A stretch of 64,000 bases of DNA from Cognaticolwellia aestuarii (GCF_002000025.1 NZ_MUZV01000003.1:310001-374000), one strand, 5' to 3'; counted from the first letter of the stretch, positions 27,231 through 38,008 are shown. The notes: generated by a model from the letters alone, not told the origin. Made by a program: numbers and translations.

Positions 27231-27606
27231 CGCTTACAACGCAGAAGCAGTCAATTATAGACAATGACAATAAAGAACGCTATAAGCCACTGTTTTACAT
27301 TGCTTTTATTGACTTCGCTTAGCCAAGCTTAACCGCAATTGATATAATGCATTTATATCAATAAAATTGTGCCATTTAACCTGAACTTTGGATAATGAGT
27401 GCTTGATATTTAAGTGAATCAAAAGCTTAGGTGGCAAAGTAAATGCTATAGCAAGGTGAACATCACTAATAGGCATCATCAATGCTTCATTTTATGCCAT
27501 TGCAAAGGCTAAACGTTGATAAATAACGCGCTATTTATCGATGTTTTAACGCAGGTAATGGCTTAAAAGGGAGGATTGAGCAAGTGGTGCTTATCCAGAG
27601 TTCAGG
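27231..27606. other. Intergenic region, no gene seen
   Basis: About 375 bases between the convergent diguanylate cyclase and CadC-type regulator genes. No clear hairpin terminator or open frame with a ribosome site was found. Confidence 0.5.
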
Positions 27607-29802
27607 TTACTTAATGTCTGCCATCATAATGTCGCCCTGAAACACACCATTGTGTACAAAAATCAAATAATGGTTATCAGCTTCTTTTCTCATGCTAAAT
27701 CCCCCTGCTGCGTATTGTGCAACACTATTCTTGGGTAGAGATGAAACTAACTCGGTGCGCTTTGTAATAAGGTTAAACCGCATCACATTATCTTTTTGAT
27801 TTTTGTTATCTAAATAATAAATATATTGTTCATAGGGCAGCCAATTAGATTGATTTTGAGGTTTCAAATCTGGAATAACTAAAACATCTTTTGCTGTTTG
27901 TGTATCGAAGCGCCATAAACCGTCTTGATTTTCTTTATTATAATATAACACACCTGATTTTTTATCCGTTTTGGCAATGTATGCTCCTTCACCAGAAACA
28001 GCCTTGACACTATTGTCATCTAAAGATATTTCCCAAATATAACGCTGATTGTCTTTACTGCCACTCACTAAAATAGCATCTTGGTTATAATTGAATTGCG
28101 GTCCCCATAACTCGGTTAACTCGGTATCAATAACATTAACTAACTCGGTTTTGGTATCTAACCATTGAATAACTCCATGCTCTTTAGTGTCATATAGCAC
28201 GTAGACAAGTTTGCTGCCATCATCTGACCAAGAAGGTGATAAAGCGCCAACCTTTGATTGTGTTATTTGTTGATACTCTGAACCATCAAGTTTAGAAAGC
28301 CAAACTTCAGAATGGCCTGATATATCTGAGGTATAAGCCACGCGATTAGAGTGCATATCAAATGATGGATCAAAGTTTGATGAATATGACTGAACCAAAG
28401 GATAAATTATTGGTGTGGGCAAACTAATATTCGTTTGTCCTATATAAAATATACGTTCCTGTTTGCTAAATACTAGCTTGTTAGCTCCGCGCCATACCGA
28501 TGGATAAATAGCAATAACACCACTTGATGTTAACTGTGCATGTGTTTTCATTTCCACATCATATTGCCAAATTTCAGGGCTGCTATTTTTTAATGTTGAA
28601 TAAAAAAGCGTTTTACCATCATCCGAAAAACTGTGACCTAAAATTTGAACTTCATCAAATGAGATCCGAGTTTCAGGTACAGTGAGATCGGCTGAATATA
28701 AAAACAAGTCTTGTCCTGTTAAGCTAATTTGTCGTGTTACAACAAAATGCTCACCAGATGGCGCCCAACTAATATCCATATCTTCATAATGACAAATAAA
28801 CCGACAAGGCAGCAAAGTATTGCTAGTTCCTTGTTTATATATACCAATAGAGCTCGTGGTATTTTTCTCAGCACTTTTAAAATAAATACTACCATCAGGC
28901 GCCCAAGCTAAGGTATCACCGGCAAACTGACTATCCCCACAACGCACCAAAAAAGACTCCTTTCGCGTTGCTATATTTAGCTTGATCACGGCACATTCAT
29001 TTTCGCCCGTAATACGAACAAAAGCGATATTTTTACTATCAGGTGACCAAACGGGCCTCATCTCTTTAACATTACTGTTAGTTAATTGAATTGGTTTTAC
29101 TGACTTGTCATCTAACGATGATAAAAAAATATTACTCGGCTTTTGGTGGTTTTCCCAAGAAAATATTAACCATTTTCCATCAGGAGAGACTGCCGGAAAA
29201 CGTTCTACCCCTGGAAAATTTGTTAGTGAGCTAACATCTATTTTATCAACGGTTGTACGAACCTTGCTTTCAGGCATTATCGCACTATAAGCAAAGAGCA
29301 TAGTTGCTATGAGTATGACCAGAGTAAAAAGTGCAATAGACTTTGTTTTTTTGCTAGTGGTTGTTAGCTTTAGAAAGTTTTCAGGACTTTTATCGATATC
29401 GTTATCAACGCCTGGAGCGGAAATGACTACTGTTTTGCCAATAAAGCGATAACCCTTTTTCGGAATTGTTTCAATGTATTTAGGTTTTTTTGAGCTATCA
29501 CCCAGCACTTTGCGAAGGTTGCCAAGGAGTTGCGTTAAGGAGTGATCTGATACCGTCACTTTTTCTTGCCAAACGGCATCAATGAGCTGGTCTCGACTAA
29601 CAACAATATTCACATTCGCTAAGAAGTAACATAGCGCCGTCATAATCCTTGGTTCTATTTTATAAATGGCGCCATCTTTATCTTCAAGTTCACATGATGA
29701 GGGATATACTTTCCAATCATTAAACACATGAACATCATCATTTCCATCTGCCTGTTCGACATCATTGTTATTATTAATCAAAACACATCCCGTGTAATCC
29801 AT
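27607..29802 (-). CDS. CadC-type membrane regulator with TolB-like propeller
   Basis: 731 residues. Cytoplasmic OmpR/CadC winged helix at about 25-122 (IEPRIMTALCYFLANVN...SDHSLTQLLGNLRKVLGD...YIETIPKKGYRF), one membrane helix near 153-175 (SIALFTLVILIATMLFAYSA), then a periplasmic WD40/PD40-like propeller with repeated SPDGKWLIFS, SPDSKNIAFV, APDGSIYFK and SDDGSKLVYV motifs. It is a one-component regulator that can sense outside the membrane and bind DNA inside. It is divergent from the subtilase gene by 140 bases and is a good candidate for its regulator. Confidence 0.88.
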   Translation of the reverse strand: MDYTGCVLINNNNDVEQADGNDDVHVFNDWKVYPSSCELEDKDGAIYKIEPRIMTALCYFLANVNIVVSRDQLIDAVWQEKVTVSDHSLTQLLGNLRKVLGDSSKKPKYIETIPKKGYRFIGKTVVISAPGVDNDIDKSPENFLKLTTTSKKTKSIALFTLVILIATMLFAYSAIMPESKVRTTVDKIDVSSLTNFPGVERFPAVSPDGKWLIFSWENHQKPSNIFLSSLDDKSVKPIQLTNSNVKEMRPVWSPDSKNIAFVRITGENECAVIKLNIATRKESFLVRCGDSQFAGDTLAWAPDGSIYFKSAEKNTTSSIGIYKQGTSNTLLPCRFICHYEDMDISWAPSGEHFVVTRQISLTGQDLFLYSADLTVPETRISFDEVQILGHSFSDDGKTLFYSTLKNSSPEIWQYDVEMKTHAQLTSSGVIAIYPSVWRGANKLVFSKQERIFYIGQTNISLPTPIIYPLVQSYSSNFDPSFDMHSNRVAYTSDISGHSEVWLSKLDGSEYQQITQSKVGALSPSWSDDGSKLVYVLYDTKEHGVIQWLDTKTELVNVIDTELTELWGPQFNYNQDAILVSGSKDNQRYIWEISLDDNSVKAVSGEGAYIAKTDKKSGVLYYNKENQDGLWRFDTQTAKDVLVIPDLKPQNQSNWLPYEQYIYYLDNKNQKDNVMRFNLITKRTELVSSLPKNSVAQYAAGGFSMRKEADNHYLIFVHNGVFQGDIMMADIK

Positions 29803-29942
29803 TGTTTTTATTTATCTTTATATTTTATTGATATTAAAATTAGTTGTTGTTTAGGTTTTATATTCTCTATTTTGTACCTTAGTTCTGTCAAGGTGAATTC
29901 CTTGGTGACAATAAAAATAAAATTAGAGAGAAGGATTGAAAA

Positions 29943-32900
29943 GTGATTAAAAAAATCAGTATTGCTGTTTCAACAGCCTTATATGTTTCAGGTGCCGCAC
30001 AGGCAGGTGGACTTTATAAGACGAGTGAAGCAAGTCCAATCATAAGTTCCACTGAACCGACAATAAAAGCCGCGCAAAAAAGTTTTACTAAAAAACATTT
30101 ACCTCATGCATTGCTGAAAAATCATGTTGCTCATACAAATGATGCCGTTAGCGACAATGAGCATACCTACATTATTACTTTTGTTGATGCCCCCGTTGCC
30201 ACTTATAAAGGTGGTATTACAGGTTTAGCAGCAACCAAGAAAACATTACTTGATGGTGGTAATGACCGAGAAGCACAATATCAAACGTTAACAGGTCAAG
30301 TACCAACGAAAACAAAAGCTAAGAAGAAAAGATATTCTCAACATCCTGATGTTATTGCTTATAAACAATATCTAGATCACTCTCAAAAGCAATTTATTGT
30401 TGGTGCAGAAGGTAAATTAAAGCGAAAAATTGATTTACTGCACAGCTATCAATTGGCCCTTAACGGTATTGCGATAAAAATTACTGCGCAAGAGGCTAAA
30501 AAGTTACAAAGTATGCCGGGTATTGCACGTGTTGAAAGAGAGGTCATGAGACAGCTTAATACCGATACTGGGCCTACTCATATTGGTGCTGCTGATCTTT
30601 GGTCTGGCATGGTTAATGGTTTAGCCGTAAAAGGTGAAGGGGTTACCGTTGGTATTATCGATACCGGGATTAATACTGATCATATATCCTTTGAAAAAAC
30701 AGGTGACGATGACTACGAACATACCAAGCCAAATAGTAATTATGTTGGTGACTGTGTTGATAGCCCAGAGCTTTGTAATGATAAGCTCATTGGGGTATTT
30801 AGTTATTCAGACGTAACCAGCGAATATGCGGGTATACGCCCTGAAAACGGTGAAGATTACAACGGTCATGGTAGCCACACCGCATCAACAGTTGCAGGCA
30901 ATGTACTCAAAAGTGTACCGCTACTTTCTCCATCAAGCCAACAAACTAATGATGGCTATACAACAAGTGATTTTTCATTTCCTGAAATATCAGGTGTTGC
31001 TCCGCATGCAAATATTATCTCTTTTCAAGTTTGTTTTCCTGGTGATCCTGGCGATACATTAGTCGGTTGTTTTCCTTCATTAACAGTACAAGCCGTGGAA
31101 GACGCAATTGCAAATGACGTTGATGTTATTAACTATTCTATCGGTGGTGGCTCATCTAACCCATGGGATGACGCTGACGCACAAGCATTTCTTTCTGCAC
31201 GTGAAGCCGGCATTGTGGTTGTATCTTCAGCAGGTAACTCAGGGCCAAACCCTGAAACAGTCGGTTCGCCTGCAGACTCGCCTTGGTTAACTTCGGTAGG
31301 TGCTTTTACACATGGTCGTACATTTGAGCGAGAATTAAGTGAATTTACCGGTGGCAGTAATCTCCCAACAGAAAATATAATCGGCTTAGGCCAACCCGGA
31401 AGAAACACAACCGCTGAAGTTGTTTACGCTGGTCATGAACCGTATAACGACCCTATGTGTTTGTCGCCACTAACAGCAGTAAGGGTTAGCCAAAAAATTG
31501 TCGTTTGTGATCGTGGTGAAATTCCTTTAGTAGAAAAAGCTGAAAATGTTTTTCAAGGTGGTGGTAGAGCTATTATCATCGCTAATACCGATCCTGAAAA
31601 CGACAGTTTACACGACACACCATACAGGATAGACGGTATTCATGTAGATTATGCTTCTGGTGAGCTATTACGCAATTGGTTAAGCCCTGACACGGTACAG
31701 CAAATCTCTCTCAGTGCGGGAAACGTAACTAATGATGTCACTAAAGCAGATCAGGCTGCTGAATTTTCATCAAGAGGTCCGAACCTATCAGTTGCTGATG
31801 TTATTGTGCCAAGTATTGCCGCTCCCGGTGTATCAATTTATGCCGCTTACGCTGATGACCAGCCGTTTAAAAGCGCTCCAGGCACAACTGACTTTGCTTT
31901 TTTAAGTGGTACATCAATGGCAAGTCCACATGTTGCAGGTGCTGCAGCACTATTAACACAATTACATCCTGACTGGACCGCAAGTGACATTCACTCAACT
32001 TTGCAATTAACAGCAAATAACACTGCCGCTTATAAAGAAGATGGCACAACACTAGCTGATCCTTTTGATAATGGCTCAGGTATGGTGCGTGTTGATTTAG
32101 CTGCAAAAGCAGGTTTATCATTGCGTGAAAGCATTGATAACTTTACTTCAGCTAACCCTGATGAAGGCGGAGATCCAAGCCAATTAAATATTGCTTCTTT
32201 GGGTAAAAGTCAGTGTGTTGGTACGTGTAGCTGGACTCGTACTTTTACTGCGCTAAAGTCAGGAAGCTATAGTGTCAGCGTTGAAGATGCAAGTACGGGC
32301 TTGGTTATTGAAGTTTCGCCTGCTGAGTTCACTGTAAACGCCGGAGAAACACAAGTTATTGAAGTTTCTGCCGATGTTTTTTCTGCTGAGAATAACAGCT
32401 GGAGTTTTGCAAATATTAACTTAACTCCAACAGAAGCTGATCTTTCTTCATTACACCTTCCTTTAGCAGCCTACGCTTCTTTAGGCAACTTACCAGAGAA
32501 AATCACCATTCGAGCAAGCAGAAATACTGATAGCTACACGATAAAAGATCGTCAAGCTGTAGCTATTGAAGAGTTTACCGCTCGCTCATACGGCTTAATC
32601 GCACCAGAAACAATTGATGCACAGGTAGCCCAAGATACAACACCTGATGACGATTTATTTGAAGATTTGAGCGATGGTGCCAATATTCATTATTTCGATA
32701 TTCCAGAGGGAGCTGTTCGATTTATTGCTGAGATATCTAAAACAACATCTACCGATTTAGATATGGTTTTAGGTATGGATAATGATGGTAACTCAGAGGT
32801 TGACTTAGATATCGACTCGGTAATTTGTGTCAGTGCTGAGTTTCATGCCTTTGAAAATTGTGAACTAATGTCACCTCCAGCTGGACGTTATTGGGTAGTT

Positions 32901-34916
32901 GTTAATAACTACAAAGGTACAGCAGCTGGCGCGATTGATAGTTATACACTTTCTCACGCACTGATCACACGAGATACTGATTCTAACGTTGAAATTATTA
33001 CCACAGAATCAAGTATTGATCAGTTAACGCCATTTGACATCAGCGTTACTTATAACCACGAATCTTCAATTGGTACAAAATTGTACGGTGCTTTTGATTT
33101 AGGTCCCGATGCATCAACACCTGGAAAAATTGGACTGGTCGCCATTGACTTAGTGAGAGAGAAAAATGATATTTCACTAAATGTTGTCAATGCAAATGAA
33201 AGCGATGAAGTTAAAGTAGGCGACACATTGAATGTCGAGCTTGCTATCAATAAAAACTTTAACCTAGTCGACCGTGAATATAATATCGACCTTGCAATAC
33301 CAGATGGCCTAACACTGATAAAATCGAGCTTACCTGATTCAGTTTCAGCCTCAGATACGGGCTTTTCATTAAGTTACTTAATGCCTTCTCAAAGCGGTGA
33401 CACACCTGGTTATACTCGTGTAACGAATGCAGAAAACCCAAGCTGTAAGGTTCCCGACTTAGGTCAGGGTGAAGGTTATATCAACCTAGTCGACTTTGAT
33501 GTTTATCCAGATGAAGTTCTAGGCAGTAATGGCTTTCAAACAGAAGTACTAACTTATTTCCCGAATGAAAAATTTCACTTCTTCGGTGAAGACCGCAACC
33601 GCGGTATGGGGGTTAGTGAAGACGGTTTTGTATTTTTTGACTCTGAAACTGACTTGTTTTCATTTTCGAACCAAGCATTACCAGACCCTGCATTACCAAA
33701 TGATGCGATTGCATTGCTGTGGCGTGATTTAAAGTTTGATCACAACATTGATCCTAATAGTGGTGATTTAGCGGGGATTTCTGTGGCAAAAGCCACCGAT
33801 GCAAGAAACCAAAATTATGCGGTTGTTGAATGGCAAAACGGCTATGGATTTTTTGATAATGGTGGCTACAGCAACTTTGAACTCATCATGAAAATGGAGC
33901 GAGACTTAGCTGAAAACGCTTTCGAAATTATTCTTGCTTATGATGATATGGTTTATAATCCGTCAGCATTTTTTACAGGCACAACCGTAGGCTTGGAAAA
34001 TAAAGATGCTACGTGGGGTGATACTTTTGTATACAAAGGTTTTACTTTCTTTGGTCCCCCAGAAGTTGGTGATGTTGCAAACTTAACAAAAGGTTTAGTT
34101 ATTTGTTATGACGTAAATGCTGAGTTTTTCTTACCAGCAACTATTAACTTTCAAGTACAAGTCGATGAAAAGTTTGCCGGTGCATCAATTGAATTAGCCG
34201 CGAAACACAGTGTAAACCTAAATCATACTGATGAAGAAAGTGCTACTGCCACGCTAAAAGTAAAAAGTAACTTAAGCCTAAGTGACATTGAAGATGTTGT
34301 TCTTACTGAAGATACAGCAAGTAAGATTATTAATATTTTTGCTGCTGATGCAGACAATATTGACAACACAATTAGCATAGCGTCTGCTAGCGGACAGCTA
34401 ACTATTGTTGATTTTGAACAACAAGGTAATAACGCTGCATTTATCATTGTGCCAAATCCAGATTTTTATGGTTTTGATCAGGTTATCGTGACAGTTTCTG
34501 ATAACAATGTTGCAACAGATAGTGTATCAACAACCTTTAACGTGACAGTTGAAGGCGTTAATGATGCACCAAGCGTTTCACTCAGTTCAACGTCATCAAA
34601 TGTCAAGAAAGATGAAAATTTTACCTTAATAGCAAATGCGTTTGATATTGATGATACCGAACTAAGTTATATGTGGCAGCAAACTGCCGGCACTAGCGTC
34701 AATATTTCTTCGCCAGAAAGTACGAGTATCCAATTAACTGCACCTAAAGTTAAGAGCGATGAAAAGTTAACATTTGCAGTTACCGTTACTGATGTAAACG
34801 GAGAGGCAACCACATCAAGCATTGATGTTAATGTTAAAGCCTCAAAGAGTAGTGGTAGCTTTGGTTGGTTAAGTATTTTCTCTCTGGTATTTTTAATACG
34901 ACGTAAACGTAAATAG
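29943..34916 (+). CDS. Very large secreted subtilisin-family (S8) protease
   Basis: 1657 residues, GTG start with AAGGA upstream. Signal peptide ends near AAQAGG; a propeptide (I9-like) covers about 70-200. The S8 catalytic triad is D240 (IIDTG), H309 (GHGSH) and S658 (GTSMASPHVAG). A PA domain insert lies between His and Ser (about 480-590). Then fibronectin/Ig-like domains and two Ig-like repeats follow near 1430-1620. The C-terminus SGSFGWLSIFSLVFLIRRKRK matches the GlyGly-CTERM sorting signal cut by rhombosortase. It should digest proteins outside the cell. Confidence 0.93.
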   Translation: MIKKISIAVSTALYVSGAAQAGGLYKTSEASPIISSTEPTIKAAQKSFTKKHLPHALLKNHVAHTNDAVSDNEHTYIITFVDAPVATYKGGITGLAATKKTLLDGGNDREAQYQTLTGQVPTKTKAKKKRYSQHPDVIAYKQYLDHSQKQFIVGAEGKLKRKIDLLHSYQLALNGIAIKITAQEAKKLQSMPGIARVEREVMRQLNTDTGPTHIGAADLWSGMVNGLAVKGEGVTVGIIDTGINTDHISFEKTGDDDYEHTKPNSNYVGDCVDSPELCNDKLIGVFSYSDVTSEYAGIRPENGEDYNGHGSHTASTVAGNVLKSVPLLSPSSQQTNDGYTTSDFSFPEISGVAPHANIISFQVCFPGDPGDTLVGCFPSLTVQAVEDAIANDVDVINYSIGGGSSNPWDDADAQAFLSAREAGIVVVSSAGNSGPNPETVGSPADSPWLTSVGAFTHGRTFERELSEFTGGSNLPTENIIGLGQPGRNTTAEVVYAGHEPYNDPMCLSPLTAVRVSQKIVVCDRGEIPLVEKAENVFQGGGRAIIIANTDPENDSLHDTPYRIDGIHVDYASGELLRNWLSPDTVQQISLSAGNVTNDVTKADQAAEFSSRGPNLSVADVIVPSIAAPGVSIYAAYADDQPFKSAPGTTDFAFLSGTSMASPHVAGAAALLTQLHPDWTASDIHSTLQLTANNTAAYKEDGTTLADPFDNGSGMVRVDLAAKAGLSLRESIDNFTSANPDEGGDPSQLNIASLGKSQCVGTCSWTRTFTALKSGSYSVSVEDASTGLVIEVSPAEFTVNAGETQVIEVSADVFSAENNSWSFANINLTPTEADLSSLHLPLAAYASLGNLPEKITIRASRNTDSYTIKDRQAVAIEEFTARSYGLIAPETIDAQVAQDTTPDDDLFEDLSDGANIHYFDIPEGAVRFIAEISKTTSTDLDMVLGMDNDGNSEVDLDIDSVICVSAEFHAFENCELMSPPAGRYWVVVNNYKGTAAGAIDSYTLSHALITRDTDSNVEIITTESSIDQLTPFDISVTYNHESSIGTKLYGAFDLGPDASTPGKIGLVAIDLVREKNDISLNVVNANESDEVKVGDTLNVELAINKNFNLVDREYNIDLAIPDGLTLIKSSLPDSVSASDTGFSLSYLMPSQSGDTPGYTRVTNAENPSCKVPDLGQGEGYINLVDFDVYPDEVLGSNGFQTEVLTYFPNEKFHFFGEDRNRGMGVSEDGFVFFDSETDLFSFSNQALPDPALPNDAIALLWRDLKFDHNIDPNSGDLAGISVAKATDARNQNYAVVEWQNGYGFFDNGGYSNFELIMKMERDLAENAFEIILAYDDMVYNPSAFFTGTTVGLENKDATWGDTFVYKGFTFFGPPEVGDVANLTKGLVICYDVNAEFFLPATINFQVQVDEKFAGASIELAAKHSVNLNHTDEESATATLKVKSNLSLSDIEDVVLTEDTASKIINIFAADADNIDNTISIASASGQLTIVDFEQQGNNAAFIIVPNPDFYGFDQVIVTVSDNNVATDSVSTTFNVTVEGVNDAPSVSLSSTSSNVKKDENFTLIANAFDIDDTELSYMWQQTAGTSVNISSPESTSIQLTAPKVKSDEKLTFAVTVTDVNGEATTSSIDVNVKASKSSGSFGWLSIFSLVFLIRRKRK

Positions 34917-34993
34917 CATAGCTTACCGCTAAGTTTTTAGTGTGATGGTAGGTTAGAAGGACCTAACTACTGTCGCACTACTTTCTCTTAATT

Positions 34994-35030
34994 GCCCTTA
35001 GCTTGCCTCCCTAAGCTTTGGGCTTTTTTA
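34994..35030 (+). terminator. Terminator after the subtilase gene
   Basis: Imperfect stem GCCCTTAGCTT/AAGCTTTGGGC followed by six Ts. A second, longer hairpin without a T-run lies at about 34940-34978 and may also contribute. Confidence 0.7.
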
Positions 35031-35448
35031 GTTTTATCAAGCGTTTCCATCACGATTAACTTGTGCATACTTCCAGCTAGAAAACCACACTAAAACTCCC
35101 CAAATAAGCTAAAAAATAATGGCCACAGCAATGATATTTTGACGGTTAATGTTATTGGAAACAGTTAGCTAGATTTTTTAATTTTTACCAATAAGTTTGA
35201 TCTAGCTTATTGAAGTACAATTTAAGCTAATAGAGCCGTTTTTGAATGGGTCTGATATTAAATGTGACATATTTACAATAGCTACATTTGAGCTTAAACT
35301 GCTGAGCAGTCATAAATTTATATAAAAAATAATTACACTAAAATAAACACTAGAGGCTATTGATCTTTGCTGATTAAAATTAATTCAATTAATTTCAAAA
35401 GATCAACACCCCCAAATCCTAGCTCTTAATATTTTTAAAAGGTTCATT
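35031..35448. other. Intergenic region upstream of nhaB
   Basis: About 420 very AT-rich bases. It should hold the nhaB promoter, but no site stands out enough to call. No open frame with a ribosome site was found. Confidence 0.45.
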
Positions 35449-37044
35449 ATGCAGCAATCATTTATGAGTGCGTTTTATAAAAACTTTCTCGGCAACTCGC
35501 CTGAGTGGTACAAACTCGCAATAATTTCATTTTTAGTTCTCAACCCAGTACTATTTTTCCTTGTTGATCCGTATGTAGCTGGTTGGGCATTGGTCATTGA
35601 GTTTATCTTCACTTTAGCTATGGCGCTTAAGTGTTATCCGCTGCAACCAGGTGGTTTATTAGCGATTGAAGCTGTTGCCATTGGTATGACAAGTCCAAAC
35701 CAAGTCATGCATGAAATGATACTCAACTTTGAAGTTATTCTGCTATTAATCTTCATGGTTGCTGGTATTTACTTTATGAAGAACTTATTACTATTTTTAT
35801 TCACTAAAATAGTCACTAAAGTTCGCTCCAAGATCATGGTTTCTCTATTGTTCTGCTTCTCAGGTGCTTTTTTATCAGCATTTTTAGATGCATTAACGGT
35901 TATTGCCGTTATTATCAGTGTTGCCGTTGGTTTCTACTCGGTTTACCACAAAGTAGCTTCAGGCAAAGAAGTGCATGTTGACCATGATCATGACCATACC
36001 ACTGACAATGAATTAGCCGAATATTCACGCTCTGACTTAGAGCAGTTTCGTGGTTACTTACGTAACTTAATGATGCATGCCGGTGTTGGTACTGCGTTAG
36101 GTGGTGTTTGTACTATTGTTGGCGAACCACAAAACTTAGTGATTGGGCAACAAGCTGGTTGGGACTTCCTTGAGTTTGCTATTCGTATGTCGCCTGTGAC
36201 TATCCCGGTATTTATATCAGGTATGTTAACTTGTGTTCTATTAGAAAAATTAAAATGGTTTGGTTACGGTGTTGCATTACCTGACAATGTTTACAATGTT
36301 TTAAACGAGTATGATATTGCCGAAAGTCAAAAGCGTAACAAACTTGATAACGTCAAACTTGTCATTCAAGGCGTTATCGCGGTTTGGTTAATTGTCGGAC
36401 TTGCTTTACATTTAGCACCTGTTGGTATGATCGGTTTATCAGTCATTATTCTCGCAACGGCATTTACTGGCATCACAGAAGAGCATCAAATTGGCCATGC
36501 TTTTGAAGAAGCTTTACCTTTTACTGCCCTACTTGCGGTATTCTTTGCTGTTGTTGCAGTTATCGTTGATCAATCCTTATTTACACCGGTAATAACTTGG
36601 GTATTAACCTTCGAAGGTAATATGCAATTAGTTATGTTTTATCTAGCCAATGGGTTGTTATCTATGGTCAGTGATAATGTATTTGTTGGTACGGTTTACA
36701 TCACCGAAATTACAAAAGCATTAGCTGCTGGACAAATTACTCGAGATCAATTTGATTTACTTGCTGTAGCAATTAATACGGGTACCAACTTACCTAGTGT
36801 TGCAACACCAAATGGTCAAGCTGCGTTCTTGTTCTTATTGACGTCAGCATTGGCACCTTTGATTCGTTTATCGTATGGCCGTATGGTGATAATGGCGTTA
36901 CCGTACACTATCGTACTGACTGTCGTTGGCCTACTGGCTATTTCAACCGGTCAACTATCGAAGTTTACCCAGTCATTTTACGATTCGCACCTAATTGAAC
37001 ACCATAGCGCTAAGCCTTCAACAGGTACGCCAGGTGGGCACTAG
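35449..37044 (+). CDS. nhaB: Na+/H+ antiporter NhaB
   Basis: 531 residues, about 12 membrane helices. Matches NhaB along its length: [18 protein letters not shown] at the start, [16 protein letters not shown]-like second helix, [20 protein letters not shown] in the middle and [16 protein letters not shown] with the conserved Asp. It expels sodium in exchange for protons at the inner membrane. A His/Asp-rich loop ([12 protein letters not shown], about 178-189) is unusual and could bind metal or sense pH. In enterics it neighbours fadR; here fadR is 34 kb away in the same divergent orientation. Confidence 0.95.
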   Translation: MQQSFMSAFYKNFLGNSPEWYKLAIISFLVLNPVLFFLVDPYVAGWALVIEFIFTLAMALKCYPLQPGGLLAIEAVAIGMTSPNQVMHEMILNFEVILLLIFMVAGIYFMKNLLLFLFTKIVTKVRSKIMVSLLFCFSGAFLSAFLDALTVIAVIISVAVGFYSVYHKVASGKEVHVDHDHDHTTDNELAEYSRSDLEQFRGYLRNLMMHAGVGTALGGVCTIVGEPQNLVIGQQAGWDFLEFAIRMSPVTIPVFISGMLTCVLLEKLKWFGYGVALPDNVYNVLNEYDIAESQKRNKLDNVKLVIQGVIAVWLIVGLALHLAPVGMIGLSVIILATAFTGITEEHQIGHAFEEALPFTALLAVFFAVVAVIVDQSLFTPVITWVLTFEGNMQLVMFYLANGLLSMVSDNVFVGTVYITEITKALAAGQITRDQFDLLAVAINTGTNLPSVATPNGQAAFLFLLTSALAPLIRLSYGRMVIMALPYTIVLTVVGLLAISTGQLSKFTQSFYDSHLIEHHSAKPSTGTPGGH

Positions 37045-37083
37045 AACGGCTCATATTAAAAATAAGTTGATATAAAATCTAAC

Positions 37084-37107
37084 AAAAGCGCCCTTGTGGC
37101 GCTTTTT
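37084..37107 (+). terminator. Terminator of nhaB
   Basis: Stem AAAAGCGCC/GGCGCTTTT with a short loop, 40 bases after the nhaB stop. Confidence 0.85.
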
Positions 37108-37134
37108 GATTATTGTTAGCATGCATAAAACTTC

Positions 37135-37448
37135 TATACCCAAACCACTTGAAAATACAGGGTTCAGCAAGTCGAAAAAGGGTTAGCACCAAGGCATTGA
37201 TTGAAAGGAATGGTTGTTCCATTGTCGAAATCAATAACGCCGGAGATGACCCTTTATCGTCTTGCCCTGCGGGAGCTAAGCTAGAAAATCAGTGCAGCGT
37301 TGCATACATGGATGTATGTACTTAGCTTTTGTCTGGAGCAAAAAAGCGTTGCAGCGCTTGATAAGGGAATAACCATTATCTGTGTGCTGCGCCTTGCCTG
37401 ATTTCCTAGTTTAACGCTGAAACTGCATTTTCAAGTGGCTTGGGTATA
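37135..37448. mobile_element. MITE-like element with about 33-bp terminal inverted repeats
   Basis: The left end starts TATACCCAAACCACTTGAAA and the right end, on the other strand, starts TATACCCAAGCCACTTGAAA; the two ends stay almost identical for 33 bases, ending at TTCAGC. The 314-bp body has no convincing gene but contains internal hairpins such as GCATACATGGATGTATGT. It sits between nhaB and dsbB. It looks like a non-autonomous transposable unit; no transposase is in the window. Confidence 0.75.
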
Positions 37449-37479
37449 ATAACAATTACTCAGTCATAGGTGACATTTA

Positions 37480-37998
37480 GTGAATTTTTTAAGCCAATTA
37501 CCCCTTAATCAACGTGCATGGCAATTACTTGCTGTTAGTGCCTTGTGCTTTGAATTAATAGCACTTTATTTTCAATATGTTATGGGGCTTGAGCCTTGTA
37601 TTATGTGTATTTATCAACGTACCGCGGTTTGGGGAATATTTTTAGCGGGCGTGGTTGGCGCATTGGGCTGTCAGTTTTTAGTCGTACGCCTTGTTGCTTA
37701 TGCTTTATGGGCAACTGGCGCAATTTGGGGGCTAATGCTTGCTTTAGAGCATGTTGAGATGCAGTCAACAACGATGTCATTCTTATTTAGTTGTGAATAT
37801 ATTCCGAACTTTCCGTCCTGGGCTCCACTACATCAGTGGCTACCCGCTTTGTTTGAAGCCACTGGTGACTGTGGAGATATTAAATGGCAGTTTTTAGGTT
37901 TTACTATGCCACAAGTTATGGTATTGATATTTGGATTTTATAGCGCGGTATTAGCGATAGCTTTATTAGTACGTTTGCAAAAACAAAGAAAACTATAA
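37480..37998 (+). CDS. dsbB: Disulfide bond formation protein DsbB
   Basis: 172 residues, GTG start with AGGTG upstream. Four membrane helices and the two redox pairs of DsbB: C40-x2-C43 in EPCIMCIYQR and C105/C131 in the second periplasmic loop (SCEYIPNF, TGDCGD). It reoxidises DsbA and passes electrons to quinones. The nhaB-dsbB order is the same as in enterics, now separated by a MITE-like element that ends 31 bases before the start codon, so the dsbB promoter may lie in or be replaced by the element. Confidence 0.95.
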   Translation: MNFLSQLPLNQRAWQLLAVSALCFELIALYFQYVMGLEPCIMCIYQRTAVWGIFLAGVVGALGCQFLVVRLVAYALWATGAIWGLMLALEHVEMQSTTMSFLFSCEYIPNFPSWAPLHQWLPALFEATGDCGDIKWQFLGFTMPQVMVLIFGFYSAVLAIALLVRLQKQRKL

Positions 37999-38008
37999 AT
38001 ATCAGTGT

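Noticed and set aside
37135-37448. The 314-bp element as an attC or an RNA gene
   Set aside because: Near-identical inverted ends 33 bases long and an unstructured middle fit a transposable unit better than attC geometry.
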